The translations under genes were made by a program, and so were the position numbers. Below, one piece after another: positions 1 through 9,500 of a stretch of DNA of 64,000 nucleotides (position 1 is its first letter; every line of letters starts with the position of its first letter). The notes beneath the pieces are model-generated. The model ran no database searches. It had not been told where the DNA came from and saw nothing but the letters and a program-made list of their open reading frames with translations. The DNA comes from Symbiodinium natans (lineage: Eukaryota > Sar > Dinophyceae > Suessiales > Symbiodiniaceae): contig CAJNDS010000002.1 in the NCBI GenBank assembly GCA_905221605.1, positions 64,001 to 128,000 on the forward strand, given 5' to 3'.

Positions 1-60
1 GACTTGAGGAGGCTGTATGCGGCAGACTTTCATGTGGACTTTCAAGTTGCAGGTCCTCCT
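1..60 (-). CDS. Gene A: partial exon at window edge
   Basis: On the minus strand a TTGCAG acceptor ends at 61 and the sequence is then open to the edge, reading RRTCNLKVHMKVCRIQPP in phase 0. The next exon upstream (217-291) ends in phase 0, so the two join in frame. Product not recognised. The plus-strand frame across here runs into the CCCAAA repeats and looks spurious. Confidence 0.4.
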
Positions 61-119
61 CTGCAAGGTTTATGGTCTTTTAGATCTGTCTGCGGTGCTG
101 TGTCTGGCCATATGCGAAT

Positions 120-216
120 TCCCCAAACCCCAAACCCCAAACCCAAAACCCCAAACCCCAAACCCAAAACCCAAACCCAAACCCTAACCCCTAACCCTAA
201 ACCCTAAACCCTACAC
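120..216. repeat. Telomere-like intron end (CCCAAA/CCCTAAA)
   Basis: Degenerate CCCAAA and CCCTAAA units abut the exon at 217. Read on the minus strand the first bases after the exon are GTGTAGGGTTTAGGG, so the repeat supplies the GT donor. This is the left boundary of the intron between exons 217-291 and 1-60. Confidence 0.7.
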
Positions 217-291
217 AAGGTGCCCTCTGTCATCGGCAAGCATCAGCATGTCAAAGCCAGTGAGCATCTCGTCCGCGGTGTGCAGCAGCTC
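217..291 (-). CDS. Gene A exon
   Basis: A 25-codon exon (75 bp, phase 0 to 0) with acceptor CCCTAAAG|GAG and donor CTT|GTGTAGGG. It reads ELLHTADEMLTGFDMLML and then ADDRGHL. Codons favour G or C in third position. Both splice sites lie in telomere-like repeats. No family recognised. Confidence 0.6.
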
Positions 292-726
292 CTTTAGGGT
301 TTAGGGTTTAGGGTTGAGGGTTTAGGGTTGAGTAAGGGGGGGACACATGAAGGACTTTCACCTGTCTTCACCCTAAACCCTCAACCAATTCCCAAGCTTC
401 CTATACAGAACCAGGAAGTCCAAGCCAGGGAGGGGTTTTAGGGTTTAGGGTTCAGGGTTCAGGGTGGAAACTCTCCAGGTCCGTACATTACAGTCATCCA
501 CACTGCGAGGGAACTTAGTCTGTATTGATGTAATGCCCAGTGTAGAGCGCACTGTGTTGGGACGTACGAGGGCCCACCCCCAAGAAGGATAAGCCCCCTC
601 CGAGATATTAGTGGTGTAGCCCTAAACCCTAAACCCTAAACCCTGCACCCTTAGGGCTGATGGGTTGTAGAGTAGATCCGCAGCATAAACGGAGGCTGAA
701 ACCGTGTAAAACTTGCAAAGAAAGGG

Positions 727-850
727 GAAGGCCATGGCCCCTAAACCCTAAACCCTAAACCCTAACCCCTAAACCCTAAACCCTAAACCCTAAACCCTAA
801 ACCCTAAACCCTAAACCCTAACCTTAAACCCTAAACCCTAAACCCTAAAC
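727..850. repeat. (CCCTAAA)n array
   Basis: About 16 near-perfect CCCTAAA units ending exactly at the exon boundary 851. It forms the 5' end of a minus-strand intron. The telomere unit of plants and dinoflagellates is TTTAGGG, the same heptamer. Confidence 0.9.
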
Positions 851-909
851 CCGTAAAGAAAGCTTGTAAGGTGAGGGCGCATCCTCGACATCCTCCATCG
901 CCACCAGTC
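851..909 (-). CDS. Gene A exon
   Basis: Acceptor CCTAG|GA and donor CGG|GTTTAGGG bound a 59-bp exon reading LVAMEDVEDAPSPYKLSL plus R, ending in phase 0, which fits the next exon (217-291). The donor is the first base of a perfect TTTAGGG array. Acidic then basic peptide, no domain recognised. Confidence 0.6.
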
Positions 910-969
910 CTAGGACTCGTAGTTCTAAACCCTGCGGTTCAGGGTAGGGTTTCGGGTTTAGGATTTAGG

Positions 970-1060
970 GTTTGGACTCTCTTTACGTACAGTTTTATGG
1001 GTTATAGCTGCGGATTCAGGGGTAACTACTCGAAACTGTAGGTAAATGGAGCCCCAGGTA
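970..1060. repeat. Inverted-repeat intron element, family 'ctctttacc'
   Basis: Arms 'ctctttacgtacagttt' and 'aaactgtaggtaaatggag' are near-complementary around a short centre. Related copies lie at about 4180-4258 and 19685-19745. Size and position inside introns suggest an introner or MITE; no protein is encoded. Confidence 0.5.
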
Positions 1061-1484
1061 AGTTCTGCACGCTGCGGTTCAGGGTCTGCAGGGTTTATAG
1101 GGTTTAGGGGTTTTAGGTTTTAGGGCGTGTAGCAGTTGGGGTTTAGGGGCCTTGTAGGGTGAAGGGTTTATAGGGATTATAGGGTTTACAGGGTTTGTAA
1201 GGTCTGTAGGGTTCATGGGGTTTGTAGGGTTTATGGGTGTATAGGGCTTGCGGGGTTTAAAGGGAAACAGGGCTTATAGGGTTTACAGGGTTTAGGGGTT
1301 TTGCCGGGTAGCTCTACAGGCTGATGAGCGACTCTGGGTAAGCTGGCGGGTGGATCCAGGAATAGGGATTTAGGGGTTTAGGGTGCACAGCTTAGGATTT
1401 AATGTATAGGGCCTAAGCTAGTGTTAGAGGTTGGGGTCTAGGGTTGAGGGCTTAGCCCTAAGCTCTAAATCCTAAACCCTAAAC

Positions 1485-1540
1485 CGTAGCCTGGGATACC
1501 CAGAAAGTCCCATGGCTTAGGTCTCCCATACCATGCATTC
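1485..1540 (-). CDS. Gene A exon
   Basis: Acceptor ACAAG|G and donor ACG|GTTTAGGG bound 56 bp reading NAWYGRPKPWDFLGIPGY. The right-hand flank is unique sequence leading to an inverted-repeat element (1600-1695). No family recognised. Confidence 0.5.
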
Positions 1541-1599
1541 CTTGTTGTTTAGGGGCACATAGGCAGCGCCCGTCGTTTTGGGTCTCCCGTGCACTCCCG

Positions 1600-1697
1600 A
1601 AAGGGTCCATGCAGTTTAATTACTTTTATACTTGGGCCCCAAAGTCTCTAAAAAGCAAGTACTTTAAGGCCCGAGAATTCCCTATTTAGGTACATGG
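1600..1697. repeat. Inverted-repeat intron element, family 'ggtccatgtacct'
   Basis: Left arm 'gggtccatg...acttgggcc' and right arm 'ggcccgagaattccctatttaggtacatggaccc' are complementary. Related copies at about 11025-11075 (partial), 21400-21475 and 56460-56570 show the same 'tacttgggcc...aagtactttaaggccc' core. Confidence 0.6.
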
Positions 1698-2324
1698 ACC
1701 CTTAGGGTAGAGTTTGGGGTTGTTAGGGGGTTCCCCAAGGAAGGACTGTACTGGCTGTAGCTTTGCGATCTATCTACCTTATAAAAGCCCTGTATACCTA
1801 AGGAGCCCCTAAGGTCTCTTATGAGGATCCCTGCTTTAGTCCCTTGAATAAGCCCCGTAAACCCTCTAAGGTTTTATATGTCGGGCGTCAAGCTAACGCT
1901 AGCCGCCAAACCTAAATCCCGAACCCTAAGCCCAAACCCTAAACCCCAAAACCTGAACAAAACTCACAACCCAACATCTTGACCCCAAAGGAAAAGCCAA
2001 GGATAACATACCACTTTCTGTAGTTCTTCGCACGGAACTAGGGAAGGAGGAACCCTGTAATTCCCAAATTACCCTCAACCCTAAGCCCTTAAAACCTACA
2101 CCCTAAAACCCGAAAATCCTAAAACCCTAAACCCTAAACCCTGACCCCCATAACCCTGCTTATCTGAGCCAGTAAGCGGGCAAAGACGTGGCCCAGATAC
2201 CCTAAACCCTAAACCCTAAACCCTGAACCCTAAACCCAAAACCCAAAACCCTAAACCTTAAACCCTAAACCCTCCAAACCCTACAAACCCTCTAAACCCT
2301 ACAAACCCTGATTCCCTAATCATC

Positions 2325-2407
2325 CGAGGTGGCCGAGCATCGTTTGTTCAGAGCCGCGTGCCAGGACGAGCGATGCCGCCGCTCTCGGCTGGAGGGCCGA
2401 TCTGTGC
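2325..2407 (-). CDS. Gene A exon, left end uncertain
   Basis: After acceptor TTTGAG|G the frame HRSALQPRAAASLVLARG is open, followed by SEQTMLGHLG, then a TGA. A GA donor (CTCG|GATGATTAGGG) would end it in time. A plus-strand reading (VAEHRLFRAACQDERCRR) is also open, so strand rests on context. Confidence 0.4.
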
Positions 2408-2421
2408 CTCAAAGAAGAAGG

Positions 2422-2575
2422 GTTTAGGGTTTAGGGTTTAGGGTTTAGGGTTTAGGGTTTAGGGTTTAGGGGTTCAGGGTTTAGGGGTTCAGGGTTTCAG
2501 GGTTTCAGGGTTTAGGGGTTCAGGGTTTCAGGGTTTCAGGGTTTCAAGGTTTCAGGGTTTAGGGTTACAAAGGGA
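2422..2575. repeat. (TTTAGGG)n array with TTCAGGG variants
   Basis: Perfect TTTAGGG units grade into TTCAGGG and TTTCAGGG. It lies at the acceptor side of the exon ending at 2407. Confidence 0.9.
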
Positions 2576-3084
2576 CTCTCGGGTGTGTTCGAAGGGCTCG
2601 GGGTTGAGGGTTTAAGGGTTTAAGGGTTTAGGGTTTAGAGGGGTTTATCGGGGCTTAAAGGGCTTTGGTAAGGGTCATCAGGGTGTTGTAGGGTTTTATA
2701 GGGGGTTTTTAGGGCCTTACAGGGGTTAAAAGGGGTTTATGGAGGTGTTATAGGGGTTTTCAGGGTTCTAGGGGTTCATAGGGGGGGTTCATTCGGGTTT
2801 CGGGTTTGGGGTTTATAGTTTAGGGCTGAGAGCTTTCATTCAAGCCCCTGTAGCTTTGGAGCCATAACTGACTTTTTGAGGATGGGCCGTGGATCAACAA
2901 GATGTTCCGGCAGTGTTAATAGGGCTTACATTGTAGGGTGTAGGGGCTTCAGGGTTTCAGGGGGTTAGACTGCAGCGTTACGATCGCAGACCGCTAGCCT
3001 TAGGGCCCTACACATCAGTCTCCCCTAGCCCCACTTCCCCGCCCTCTCTGCTATACTTGGCTGAATATGTTGGGATGATCACCC

Positions 3085-3178
3085 TTCTACTAACTAGCAA
3101 TCCTTATTGGGAACTATAATGGGGGGGTACTAGAATCCCTATTAAGGACTCTTAGTTTAAGACGGAACAATCCCAACG
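3085..3178. repeat. Inverted-repeat intron element, family 'ccttaatagggatt'
   Basis: Arms 'gcaatccttattgggaactataatggggg' and 'gaatccctattaaggactcttagtttaag...cccaac' pair. Related copies at 9278-9366, 25868-25925, 46016-46096 and 57670-57776 share the 'AATCCTTAATAGGGATTATAGTACCC' core. Confidence 0.65.
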
Positions 3179-3232
3179 AACACGTATCCTAACCCTATTG
3201 GGGTTTTCAAGCCCAGGCTTCATCCCCAAACC

Positions 3233-3336
3233 TACTTACTGGCCCAAATCCCAAGGAAATAAAAGTTGAAACTTTCAGAGTAAACTACCTTGTACGAAAC
3301 CCAAAAGTTGAAAAGTTGGGTTTTGAGCCAGTAAGC
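3233..3336. repeat. Intron element, family 'CTTACTGGC'
   Basis: Ends are inverted (ttactggcccaaat / tgagccagtaag) and the centre 'aaaagttgaaactttcag...aaaagttgaaaagttggg' is itself repeated. A near-identical copy lies at 12565-12668. Read on the minus strand the element ends in GCCAGTAAG, a ready acceptor. Confidence 0.7.
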
Positions 3337-3486
3337 CTATGTCTTCTACGGCTTAGGGTCGGGGATTTTCAGGGCTAACCTAATATGAGTCCGATCCGAG
3401 AAATTGTGATAGTAACCTACGTGGCTTTCAAGGCATACCCCAACAGGGTATGTGCCCCTGAGCTGGTCTGGTGCTGTTCTCACTTG

Positions 3487-3692
3487 TGAGCCCTAAACCC
3501 CAAACCCTAAGCCCCAAACCCCAAACCCTAACCCTAAACCCTAAACCCTAAGCCCTAAACCCTAAACCCTAAACCCAAACCCTAAGCCCTAAACCCTAAA
3601 CCCTAAGCCCTAAACCCTAAACCCTAAACCCAAACCCTAAGCCCTAAACCCCTAAGCCCCAAACCCCAAACCCTAAACCCTAAACCCTAAAC
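3487..3692. repeat. (CCCTAAA/CCCTAAG)n array
   Basis: Long mixed array of CCCTAAA with CCCTAAG and CCCAAAC variants, ending exactly at exon 3693-3783. Confidence 0.9.
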
Positions 3693-3783
3693 CCCTTCTG
3701 CAGATCTGCGGCCGTCGAAATCCTCTCGTCGTCGCGTCCACGGAGAATCCACAACCTTCGCTGCCCAGTCGCAACCACAACTC
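3693..3783 (-). CDS. Gene A exon
   Basis: Acceptor CCCTAAG|GAG and donor AGGG|GTTTAGGG bound 91 bp that stays open: ELWLRLGSEGCGFSVDAT, then TRGFRRPQICRR. Both splice sites are in telomere-like repeats. No family recognised. Confidence 0.6.
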
Positions 3784-3960
3784 CTTAGGGTTTAGGGGTT
3801 TCGGGGTTTAGGGGTTTAGGGGTTTAGGGTTTAGGGTTTAGGGTTTAGGGTTTAGGGGAAAACTTTAGCCCTAAACCCTAAACCCTGAGTCCTGAACCGT
3901 AAACCCCAAACCCAAAACCCTGAACCCTAAGACCTAAACCCGAAACCCTGAACCCTAAAC

Positions 3961-4015
3961 CCCTAGAAGTTTTGGCGTTGGGGTCGTGCCTCGACAAATG
4001 CAGTGCGCTGAAAGC
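3961..4015 (-). CDS. Gene A exon
   Basis: A 55-bp island between CCCTAAAC (left) and TTTAGGG (right). Acceptor AAACGAG|G; donor AGGG|GTTTAGGG. Two frames are open (AFSALHLSRHDPNAKTSR or LSAHCICRGTTPTPKLLG); the second ends in phase 0, which suits exon 3693-3783. Confidence 0.5.
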
Positions 4016-4327
4016 CTCGTTTAGGGTTTAGGGTTTGGGGTTTCGGGTAAGGGTTTAGGGTTTGGGGTTGAGGCTTAGGGTTAGCGAGCAAACAAACCTA
4101 CCCATGATTGCTTACTGTGACTTGTGAGGGAACCTCACCCCGCAACAACACAGGCCATAGCATGCAGGGTTTACCTGGGACTCTATAGTACCTACAGTTT
4201 TGTAGCAACTGCCCTTAATTAGTAGGTATAACCCATAAAGCTGCAGGTAAAGAGGGTCCCAGGTAGGTTTCAGGTTGGGTTTAGGGTTTAGGGTGTGGGG
4301 TTTAGGTTTTCGGGTTTTAGGGTTTTC

Positions 4328-4406
4328 CTTCCAAGCAACAGCTGCCTTGGCTTTGGCGTTGACTGCGCCGCTGGCCGGGTAGAAGGACGACCTCGGGGAG
4401 AGGTTT
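4328..4406 (-). CDS. Gene A exon, probable GA donor
   Basis: Acceptor AACCCAG|AAA and open frame KPLPEVVLLPGQRRSQRQ; the other plausible frame reads NLSPRSSFYPASGAVNAK. The 3' end abuts GAAAACCC, so a GA donor is the simplest choice. The left flank is TTTAGGG-type, unlike most exons here. Confidence 0.4.
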
Positions 4407-4524
4407 CTGGGTTGCGAAAGCATTAGGCACCTCTGTATTGGGGTTTAGTGTCTCAGTTGGGGTCCATGTACCCATAAGGTTAGGACCTTCCTCCTAAACC
4501 CTGAACTTCTATTGATTCTATTTG

Positions 4525-4613
4525 CTTAAGAACCCCCCCAATAAATGCAAGAATCCCTACATTGGCCTGAAAAGAAAGAATATTCTTAACTTGCGTGGTT
4601 CTCTAGCAAATCG
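4525..4613. repeat. Intron element, family 'gcttaagaac'
   Basis: 'tttgcttaagaaccccc' on the left and 'gtggttctctagcaaat' on the right form imperfect inverted ends. The sister copy at 12690-12788 has 'gcttaagaagcccc' and 'ggggcggttcttaagcaaatc'. Confidence 0.5.
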
Positions 4614-4914
4614 TGCTGGTGAGGTGTAAGGTTGAGGGCTTAGGGGGTTTAGGGTTTAGGGTTTCGGGTTGCAGGTTCTCCGATCTCTGAGGTTTTCAGG
4701 GGTTCCCAGGGTTTGGGGCTTTAGGAAGAGGACTTTCAAAGCTTGGGGCTGTGTTTAGGGTTTAAGGCTTAGGGTGTAAGGGTTAGGGTTAATCTTCGAA
4801 ATGACCCTGGGATTTTACTACCCGGCACCCCCGAAGAAGGTTAAACAAGTTACATACCCGTCCCCTAAACCCTAAACCCTAAACCCTAAACCCTAAACCC
4901 TAAACCCTAATTAC

Positions 4915-5007
4915 CCGGCTACTAAGCAGTCGTGCTGCGAGGAGGATGTCGGACGGGAGCCATTGATGCTGGCGGCGGGCTGGTTGCCGCTCTGGCAGCA
5001 AGCGTTT
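4915..5007 (-). CDS. Gene A exon
   Basis: A 31-codon exon, phase 0 to 0: acceptor CCAAAG|AAA, donor CGG|GTAATTAGGG (a degenerate telomere unit giving GTAA). Reads KRLLPERQPARRQHQWLP then SDILLAARLLSSR, an amphipathic stretch. No family recognised. Confidence 0.6.
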
Positions 5008-5129
5008 CTTTGGAGAATTCGGGGTTGAGGGGTCGAGGTGTTTAGGGTTTCCCGTTTAGGGTTTAGGGGTTAGGGTTGAGGGTTTAGTGGGATTCGGGCT
5101 TAGGGCGTAGGGTACCTTGAGGGTTGAGG

Positions 5130-5300
5130 GATACGGGTCAGTTGTGTGTATGCTGCTTTTTTTGTTTTTGTGTGGGAGGGCGGGGGGCAGGGATAAGGGG
5201 TGTTTGGGGGCTTGGGCTGCACGGTAGGGCACTCATGCAGACATGTGTTTTTGTTGGAGGGTGGGGTGGGGGGTGGGGTGGGGTGGGGGATGGAGTTCCC
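5130..5300. repeat. G/T-rich low-complexity stretch
   Basis: GGGGTGGGG and TGGGGGATGG runs make this open in several frames on both strands. No splice-bounded exon seen. ORFs here appear to be composition artefacts. Confidence 0.6.
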
Positions 5301-5754
5301 AGCCGTAAACACTGGAAAATACTCATGGAGTTGTTCAGGGTTCAGGTCCGGGGAAAGTTTCGATGAGTTTCGAGGAGTTTCTTTTTTGGGATATTTGAAT
5401 AATTTCAAGTTACAGGGGCTTAACGGTTTAGAGTTTAGGGTTTAAGGTTTAGGGTTTAGGGTGTAGGGTTGGGGGCTTAGCACCTTTGGAAGCATAACAA
5501 GTTCTTTGGACATGTTCGTTGGTGTGCTGATGTTCCTAATGAAGGAGATCTGGGATCTCGGAAGAGCTTAGGGTCTTGAGGTGTAAGAGTTGTGCACCCC
5601 TCAGAAGTCCTAGGCTCAAGAGTACCCCTGTTTGGTTGAGAGGGGCTTCTAAGGAAACCTAAGCCGGAAAAAAGGGAGATTCCGATCCCCTCAGTGTTGG
5701 GCTTGCATTGTCTTTGGTTTAGGAGAAGGTAGGGTTGTAGTTGTAAGCCGAAAC

Positions 5755-5799
5755 CCCGAACTCGGTCCTGTGCCGGATCCGCGCTGCTGCCAGCCTCCT
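5755..5799 (-). CDS. Gene A short exon
   Basis: Acceptor CATTAG|AGG, donor GGG|GTTTCGG. Exactly 15 codons in phase 0: RRLAAARIRHRTEFG. An alternative frame reads EEAGSSADPAQDRVR. Phase 0 agrees with neighbours 4915-5007 and 5926-5994. Confidence 0.5.
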
Positions 5800-5925
5800 C
5801 TAATGGTTTAGGGTGTCGGGATCTTTGGGGCTTAGACCGCACTCTTCTCGGTTCAAGGTAAAAACCCTTCTAAACGCTGAACCCTAAACCCTGATCCCTA
5901 AAATCCCAAACCCCAAGCCCTAAAC

Positions 5926-5994
5926 CCCCAGTAAGGCCTCCCCCAAAGGGGCCGGTACCACCTTACGATACCGCTTCGAGAGCTGCATCCTGTC
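5926..5994 (-). CDS. Gene A exon
   Basis: Acceptor GTTTAG|GAC on the right and donor GGG|GTTTAGGG on the left. Exactly 23 codons in phase 0: DRMQLSKRYRKVVPAPLG then EALLG. Telomere-like units supply both splice sites. Confidence 0.6.
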
Positions 5995-6168
5995 CTAAAC
6001 CATAAACCCTCAACCCCAAACCCCAAAACCCTAGCCCTCAACCGCAAACCCCAAAACCCTAAACAATAAACCCCAAACCCCAAACCCTAAACCCCAAGCC
6101 CCAAACCCACACCCTAAGCCCCAAACCCTAAACCCCAAACCCTAAACCCTACACCCTAAACCCTAAAC

Positions 6169-6250
6169 CGCACTCCTCGGCTTCTTCGGCCGCGGCTGCG
6201 TAGAAGGATGCAGCCATCGGCTGCCGAGGGGGCGCGGTCCATGATGAACG
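6169..6250 (-). CDS. Gene A exon, acceptor not found
   Basis: Donor TGCG|GTTTAGGG is clear. All three minus frames are open; the most protein-like reads MAASFYAAAAEEAEEC. No AG was found in the expected place (the right flank is CCCTATACGCC), so the right edge is approximate. Confidence 0.35.
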
Positions 6251-6717
6251 TGTGAGGCGTATAGGGTTTGGGTTTAGGGGTTTGGGTTTTGGGGTTTAAG
6301 GGTTTAAGGGTTTAAGGGTTAAGGGTTAAGGGTTAAGGGTTAAGGGTTAAGGGTTAAGGGTTTAGGGTTTAGGGTTTAGGGTTCAAAAAACCGCTTGTTG
6401 TGGCGCTGTGGCGTTCGGGCGTAGGAATTTGGCCCATTTTGGGAGGGTGGGGATTTGGGGTCGAGAAGCTTGGGCAGGGCACGGCGGTTTAGGGTTTAGG
6501 GTTTAGGGCTTAGGGCTTAGGGCTTCGGGCTTGCGGTTAAGGGTCTCTGTCCGCCTCAACCCTAAAATCATTAAAAGGCCTTGAACCCCCAAAAAACCTC
6601 CAAAAAACCGACAAAAAAAACCGAACAGCCTTAACAAAAACCCTAAACACTAAACGCCCTTAGGCCCTAACCCCAAACCCACCCAAAAACCCGTCTCAAG
6701 CTCCGAAAAAGAAAAAC

Positions 6718-6817
6718 TTAGCAAACGCATCCAAGCAAGTTCGGGATGATTTTCTGCCCGCTTCTTGCACATGTCCTCCCCCCGCACTGACGGCGGAAGC
6801 CCTCGACGACCCGTCTC
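6718..6817 (-). CDS. Gene A exon
   Basis: Acceptor TTGGCAG|GAG follows a pyrimidine-poor but open tract; donor CTAA|GTTTTTC. Reads ETGRRGLPPSVRGEDMCK then KRAENHPELAWMRLL. No family recognised. Confidence 0.5.
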
Positions 6818-7027
6818 CTGCCAAAGGGGCTCTCAGACGCTGGGGTTTAGGGTTTAGAGTTCAGGGTTTAGGGTTTAAGGTTTAGGGCTACTAAACCCAA
6901 AACCCCATTAAAAAAAAAAAAAAAAAACCTATAAAAACCCTATATAAACCCTATATAAACCCTATATAAGCCCTATGTAAGCCCCATAAACCCTAAATCC
7001 CTTTGTTACGACATATTCTCAACAGGA

Positions 7028-7103
7028 TCCCAGGAGCTGGTCTTGTCACGCCGATGCTGTGCCCCCGAAGTCAGCCCATATCATCAAGAGCACAACGAGG
7101 GTT
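7028..7103. CDS. Exon-like island, strand uncertain
   Basis: Minus reading after CACAG| gives HRRDKTSSWDPVENMS with donor TC|GTAACAAAG. Plus reading after TCAACAG| gives DPRSWSCHADAVPPKSAH with a G|GTTTAGGG donor. Both are credible; context favours minus. Confidence 0.3.
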
Positions 7104-7679
7104 TAGGGTTTAGGGTTTAGGGTGTAGGGTTTAGGGTTTAGGGGGTAAGGGTTAGGGTTTAGGGATCCTGACTCATGCTTCTCGAATCACGCCGCGAAAA
7201 AGATAAGAACGCAAACCGTGAATTCTGGAGAGCCTTCCCCCCCCCCCCCCCCAAAAAAAAAAAAAGGAACCTAGACCCTTGTATCCTGGGCCAGCCCGCA
7301 AAAAGATATCTCCACAGGACCTCATACCAGGATGGGCTATTGTACCCCTATAATCCCTTAAAAGGCCCTTTTTAGGGTTCATTATGAGGCTTTTAAGGCC
7401 GAATAGCCCATCCTGGTAGGATCCCCTACCAACTAACCCCACACTATGCCAACTCCCCCCTTGAAGGTAGTTCCGGCTCTCCTGGGGAGGAAATGAGTGT
7501 ATGGGGAGGGGGGGGGGGGTAGTCGAGGGTCCTCTCTAAACCCTAAACCCGAAACCCTAACCCTAAACCCTAAACCCTAAACCCTAAACCCTAAACCCTA
7601 AACCCTAAACCCAAAGAAGTTTAGGCTTCAGGGTATTTGGGGAAGGCTTGAAAAGGAACGTCCACCCTTGTGGCCTCGT

Positions 7680-7832
7680 CCTCAGTCCTACTCGAAGGTT
7701 CAGGGCACTTATGAACCCAATGATAACTGTAGCTATAACACAATCATAACCCTGTTAGGGCACTTCAAGGGCTTATAAGTGGGTTATAAGTGTAGTTATG
7801 GTTGGTTCAGAAGTACCAACCTTCTAAAGCCT
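7680..7832. repeat. Inverted-repeat intron element, family 'aggttcatggtactta'
   Basis: Arms read 'aaggttcagggcacttatgaaccca...ataactgtagctataac' and 'gggttataagtgtagttatggttggttcagaagtaccaacctt'. Relatives at 8825-9030, 13222-13330, 18768-18885, 23563-23690, 24900-25065, 36536-36675 and 37196-37340, so this is the commonest intron element in the window. Confidence 0.7.
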
Positions 7833-8102
7833 GTAAGTGCGGAGGCTTGGTTGTAAGTGCTAAGGCTTCGTTGCAGGAACCCATTTTCCTTCTGAGTCCC
7901 TACAACCCCCTCTCTGCGAACACCCCCCCCCCCACCCTTCCCAGGTTTCCCCCTGTTTGGCGATAGTTAAGACTGGCGATAGCTAAGACTAATTAAGGCT
8001 ATTTAAGGGGGGGAACCCAGCGGGGTAGTATAGAGGGGGGTAGCCCTAAACCCTAAACCCTAAACCCTAAACCCGAAATCCTGAAAGAGGTCTTGGCCAC
8101 TC

Positions 8103-8166
8103 CTACTCGACGGTGTGGAAGAGGGCATACGTGATGAGGCCGACGCCGAAGACGCGACACATGGCC
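8103..8166 (-). CDS. Gene B terminal exon (membrane protein C-terminus)
   Basis: Acceptor TCCAAG|G, then AMCRVFGVGLITYALFHT, VE and a TAG stop at 8103-8105. The peptide is one hydrophobic helix, as expected for the last transmembrane segment of a multi-pass carrier. It marks the 3' end of gene B and separates it from gene A. Confidence 0.55.
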
Positions 8167-8631
8167 CTTGGAGTTGATTTTGGGTTTAGGGTTTAGGGTT
8201 TAGGGTTTAGGGCTTAGGGTTTAGGGTTTAGGGTTTAGGGTTTAGGGTTTAGGGTTTAGGGTTTCAGGCTTTCGAGCGCCTAAGTATCAAACCCCCCCCC
8301 CCCCCCCCCATGCTTTAAGGTTTATGATTCAAAGGCTTGGAATTACCCTAAACCCTAGATCCCAAATGTCTAAGGGTGTAGTGGCCAGTGTTTCTGAAGG
8401 GCTTTGTGGGCTTGTAGTGCTTGGGTTGTGCAAGTCGGGGTGGCTCATGATGGAGAAAGAGGGCCAGAAGTTCTCCCAAAACCCTATCACAAGCCCCCTA
8501 TCACTAGACCCCGAAAGCCGAAGCATACACCCTGGGAAACCTTCAAAACCCTAACCCTAAAAAGAGGAACTCCCCGGGTCCAATAGCCCCAAACCCTAAG
8601 ACCCTCAAACGACCCTCAAGCCCCTTCAAAC

Positions 8632-8747
8632 CCCCTAAACACCCCCAAAGCCCTAAAAGCCCTAAGACCCTGATGATGCTAGTTAAAACCCCCCCTAAAC
8701 ACCCCCAAAGCCCTTTAAGCCCTAAGACCCCGATGATGTTAGTTGTG
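8632..8747. repeat. 62-bp tandem duplication
   Basis: The unit 'cctaaacacccccaaagccct...gccctaagacccYgatgatgYtagtt' occurs twice, about 62 bp apart, immediately left of exon 8750-8816. It duplicates an intron end, including telomere-like units. Confidence 0.75.
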
Positions 8748-8749
8748 TC

Positions 8750-8816
8750 CGAGGGGCTGGAAGCCGAAATAGGTCATGATCGTCGCGCCGAGAAGAGGAC
8801 CCAGCACATATCCGAT
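8750..8816 (-). CDS. Gene B exon, carrier-like glycine motif
   Basis: Acceptor TTCCAGCAG|ATC, then IGYVLGPLLGATIMTYFG and FQPL. The GY-LGPLLG pattern followed by a hydrophobic helix resembles a transmembrane segment of major-facilitator carriers (inference from motif only). A GA donor (CTCG|GACAC) avoids the downstream TAA. Confidence 0.5.
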
Positions 8817-9422
8817 CTGCTGGAACCTTACTTGAAAGGTTCATGGTACTTACTCAACCCATTAATAAACCCAGTAAAAGTGGGTTTAAGGGTTTAGGGA
8901 GAAGGGTTTAGGGTTTAGGATACTTGTACTTCTAACCCAGCTATACCCAGATTAGGGCAGTTTAGGCGCTTATGAGTGGGTTATAAGTACAGTTTTATAA
9001 TTGGATAATAAGTACCATGAACCTCCAAGTACTTCCACTGACGCTTGAAGCCCTAGGAGCTGTCGACGGGCACAAATCCCAACTTCAAAGAAGCTCCGAG
9101 ACAGTTTGGTTTTGAGGGTCTTTGGATTGTCCATGCGCTTTTTTGACATTTACAGGTTGGTTCTTGGAGGGGGGGGGGGAACCATATTTTCAAATCTGGA
9201 AACATATAAACATATACACACGCATCAATACAAATAGACCTAGTATGTTAACCTAGTTTAAGTTTGGGATGTGACCCCTTATACTAACAATCCTTACTGG
9301 GATTAGAATCGAGGGTACGATAGTCCCCATTAAGGACTTTAGTATAAGGGAGAACATCCCAACCCTAGACTCTAAACCCTAAACGGCCCTAAACTCCATA
9401 CCCTAAACCCTAAACCCTAAGC

Positions 9423-9500
9423 ATGGAGCGGGAAACGGCTGCGACGCGTGATTTTTTCAGTTTGCCGCAGCTCTGCTGAGCGACGTCGCCGCGGCTGTGC
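9423..9500 (-). CDS. Gene B exon, GC donor
   Basis: Acceptor GCTTAG|G and donor CAT|GCTTAGGG, i.e. GC built from a telomere-like unit. Reads HSRGDVAQQSCGKLKKSR then VAAVSRSM. An alternative frame ends in TAG at the boundary. Confidence 0.45.

Noticed and set aside
5100-5445. Overlapping ORFs on both strands
   Set aside because: G/T-rich low-complexity DNA (GGGGTGGGG) keeps several frames open; no credible splice pair.
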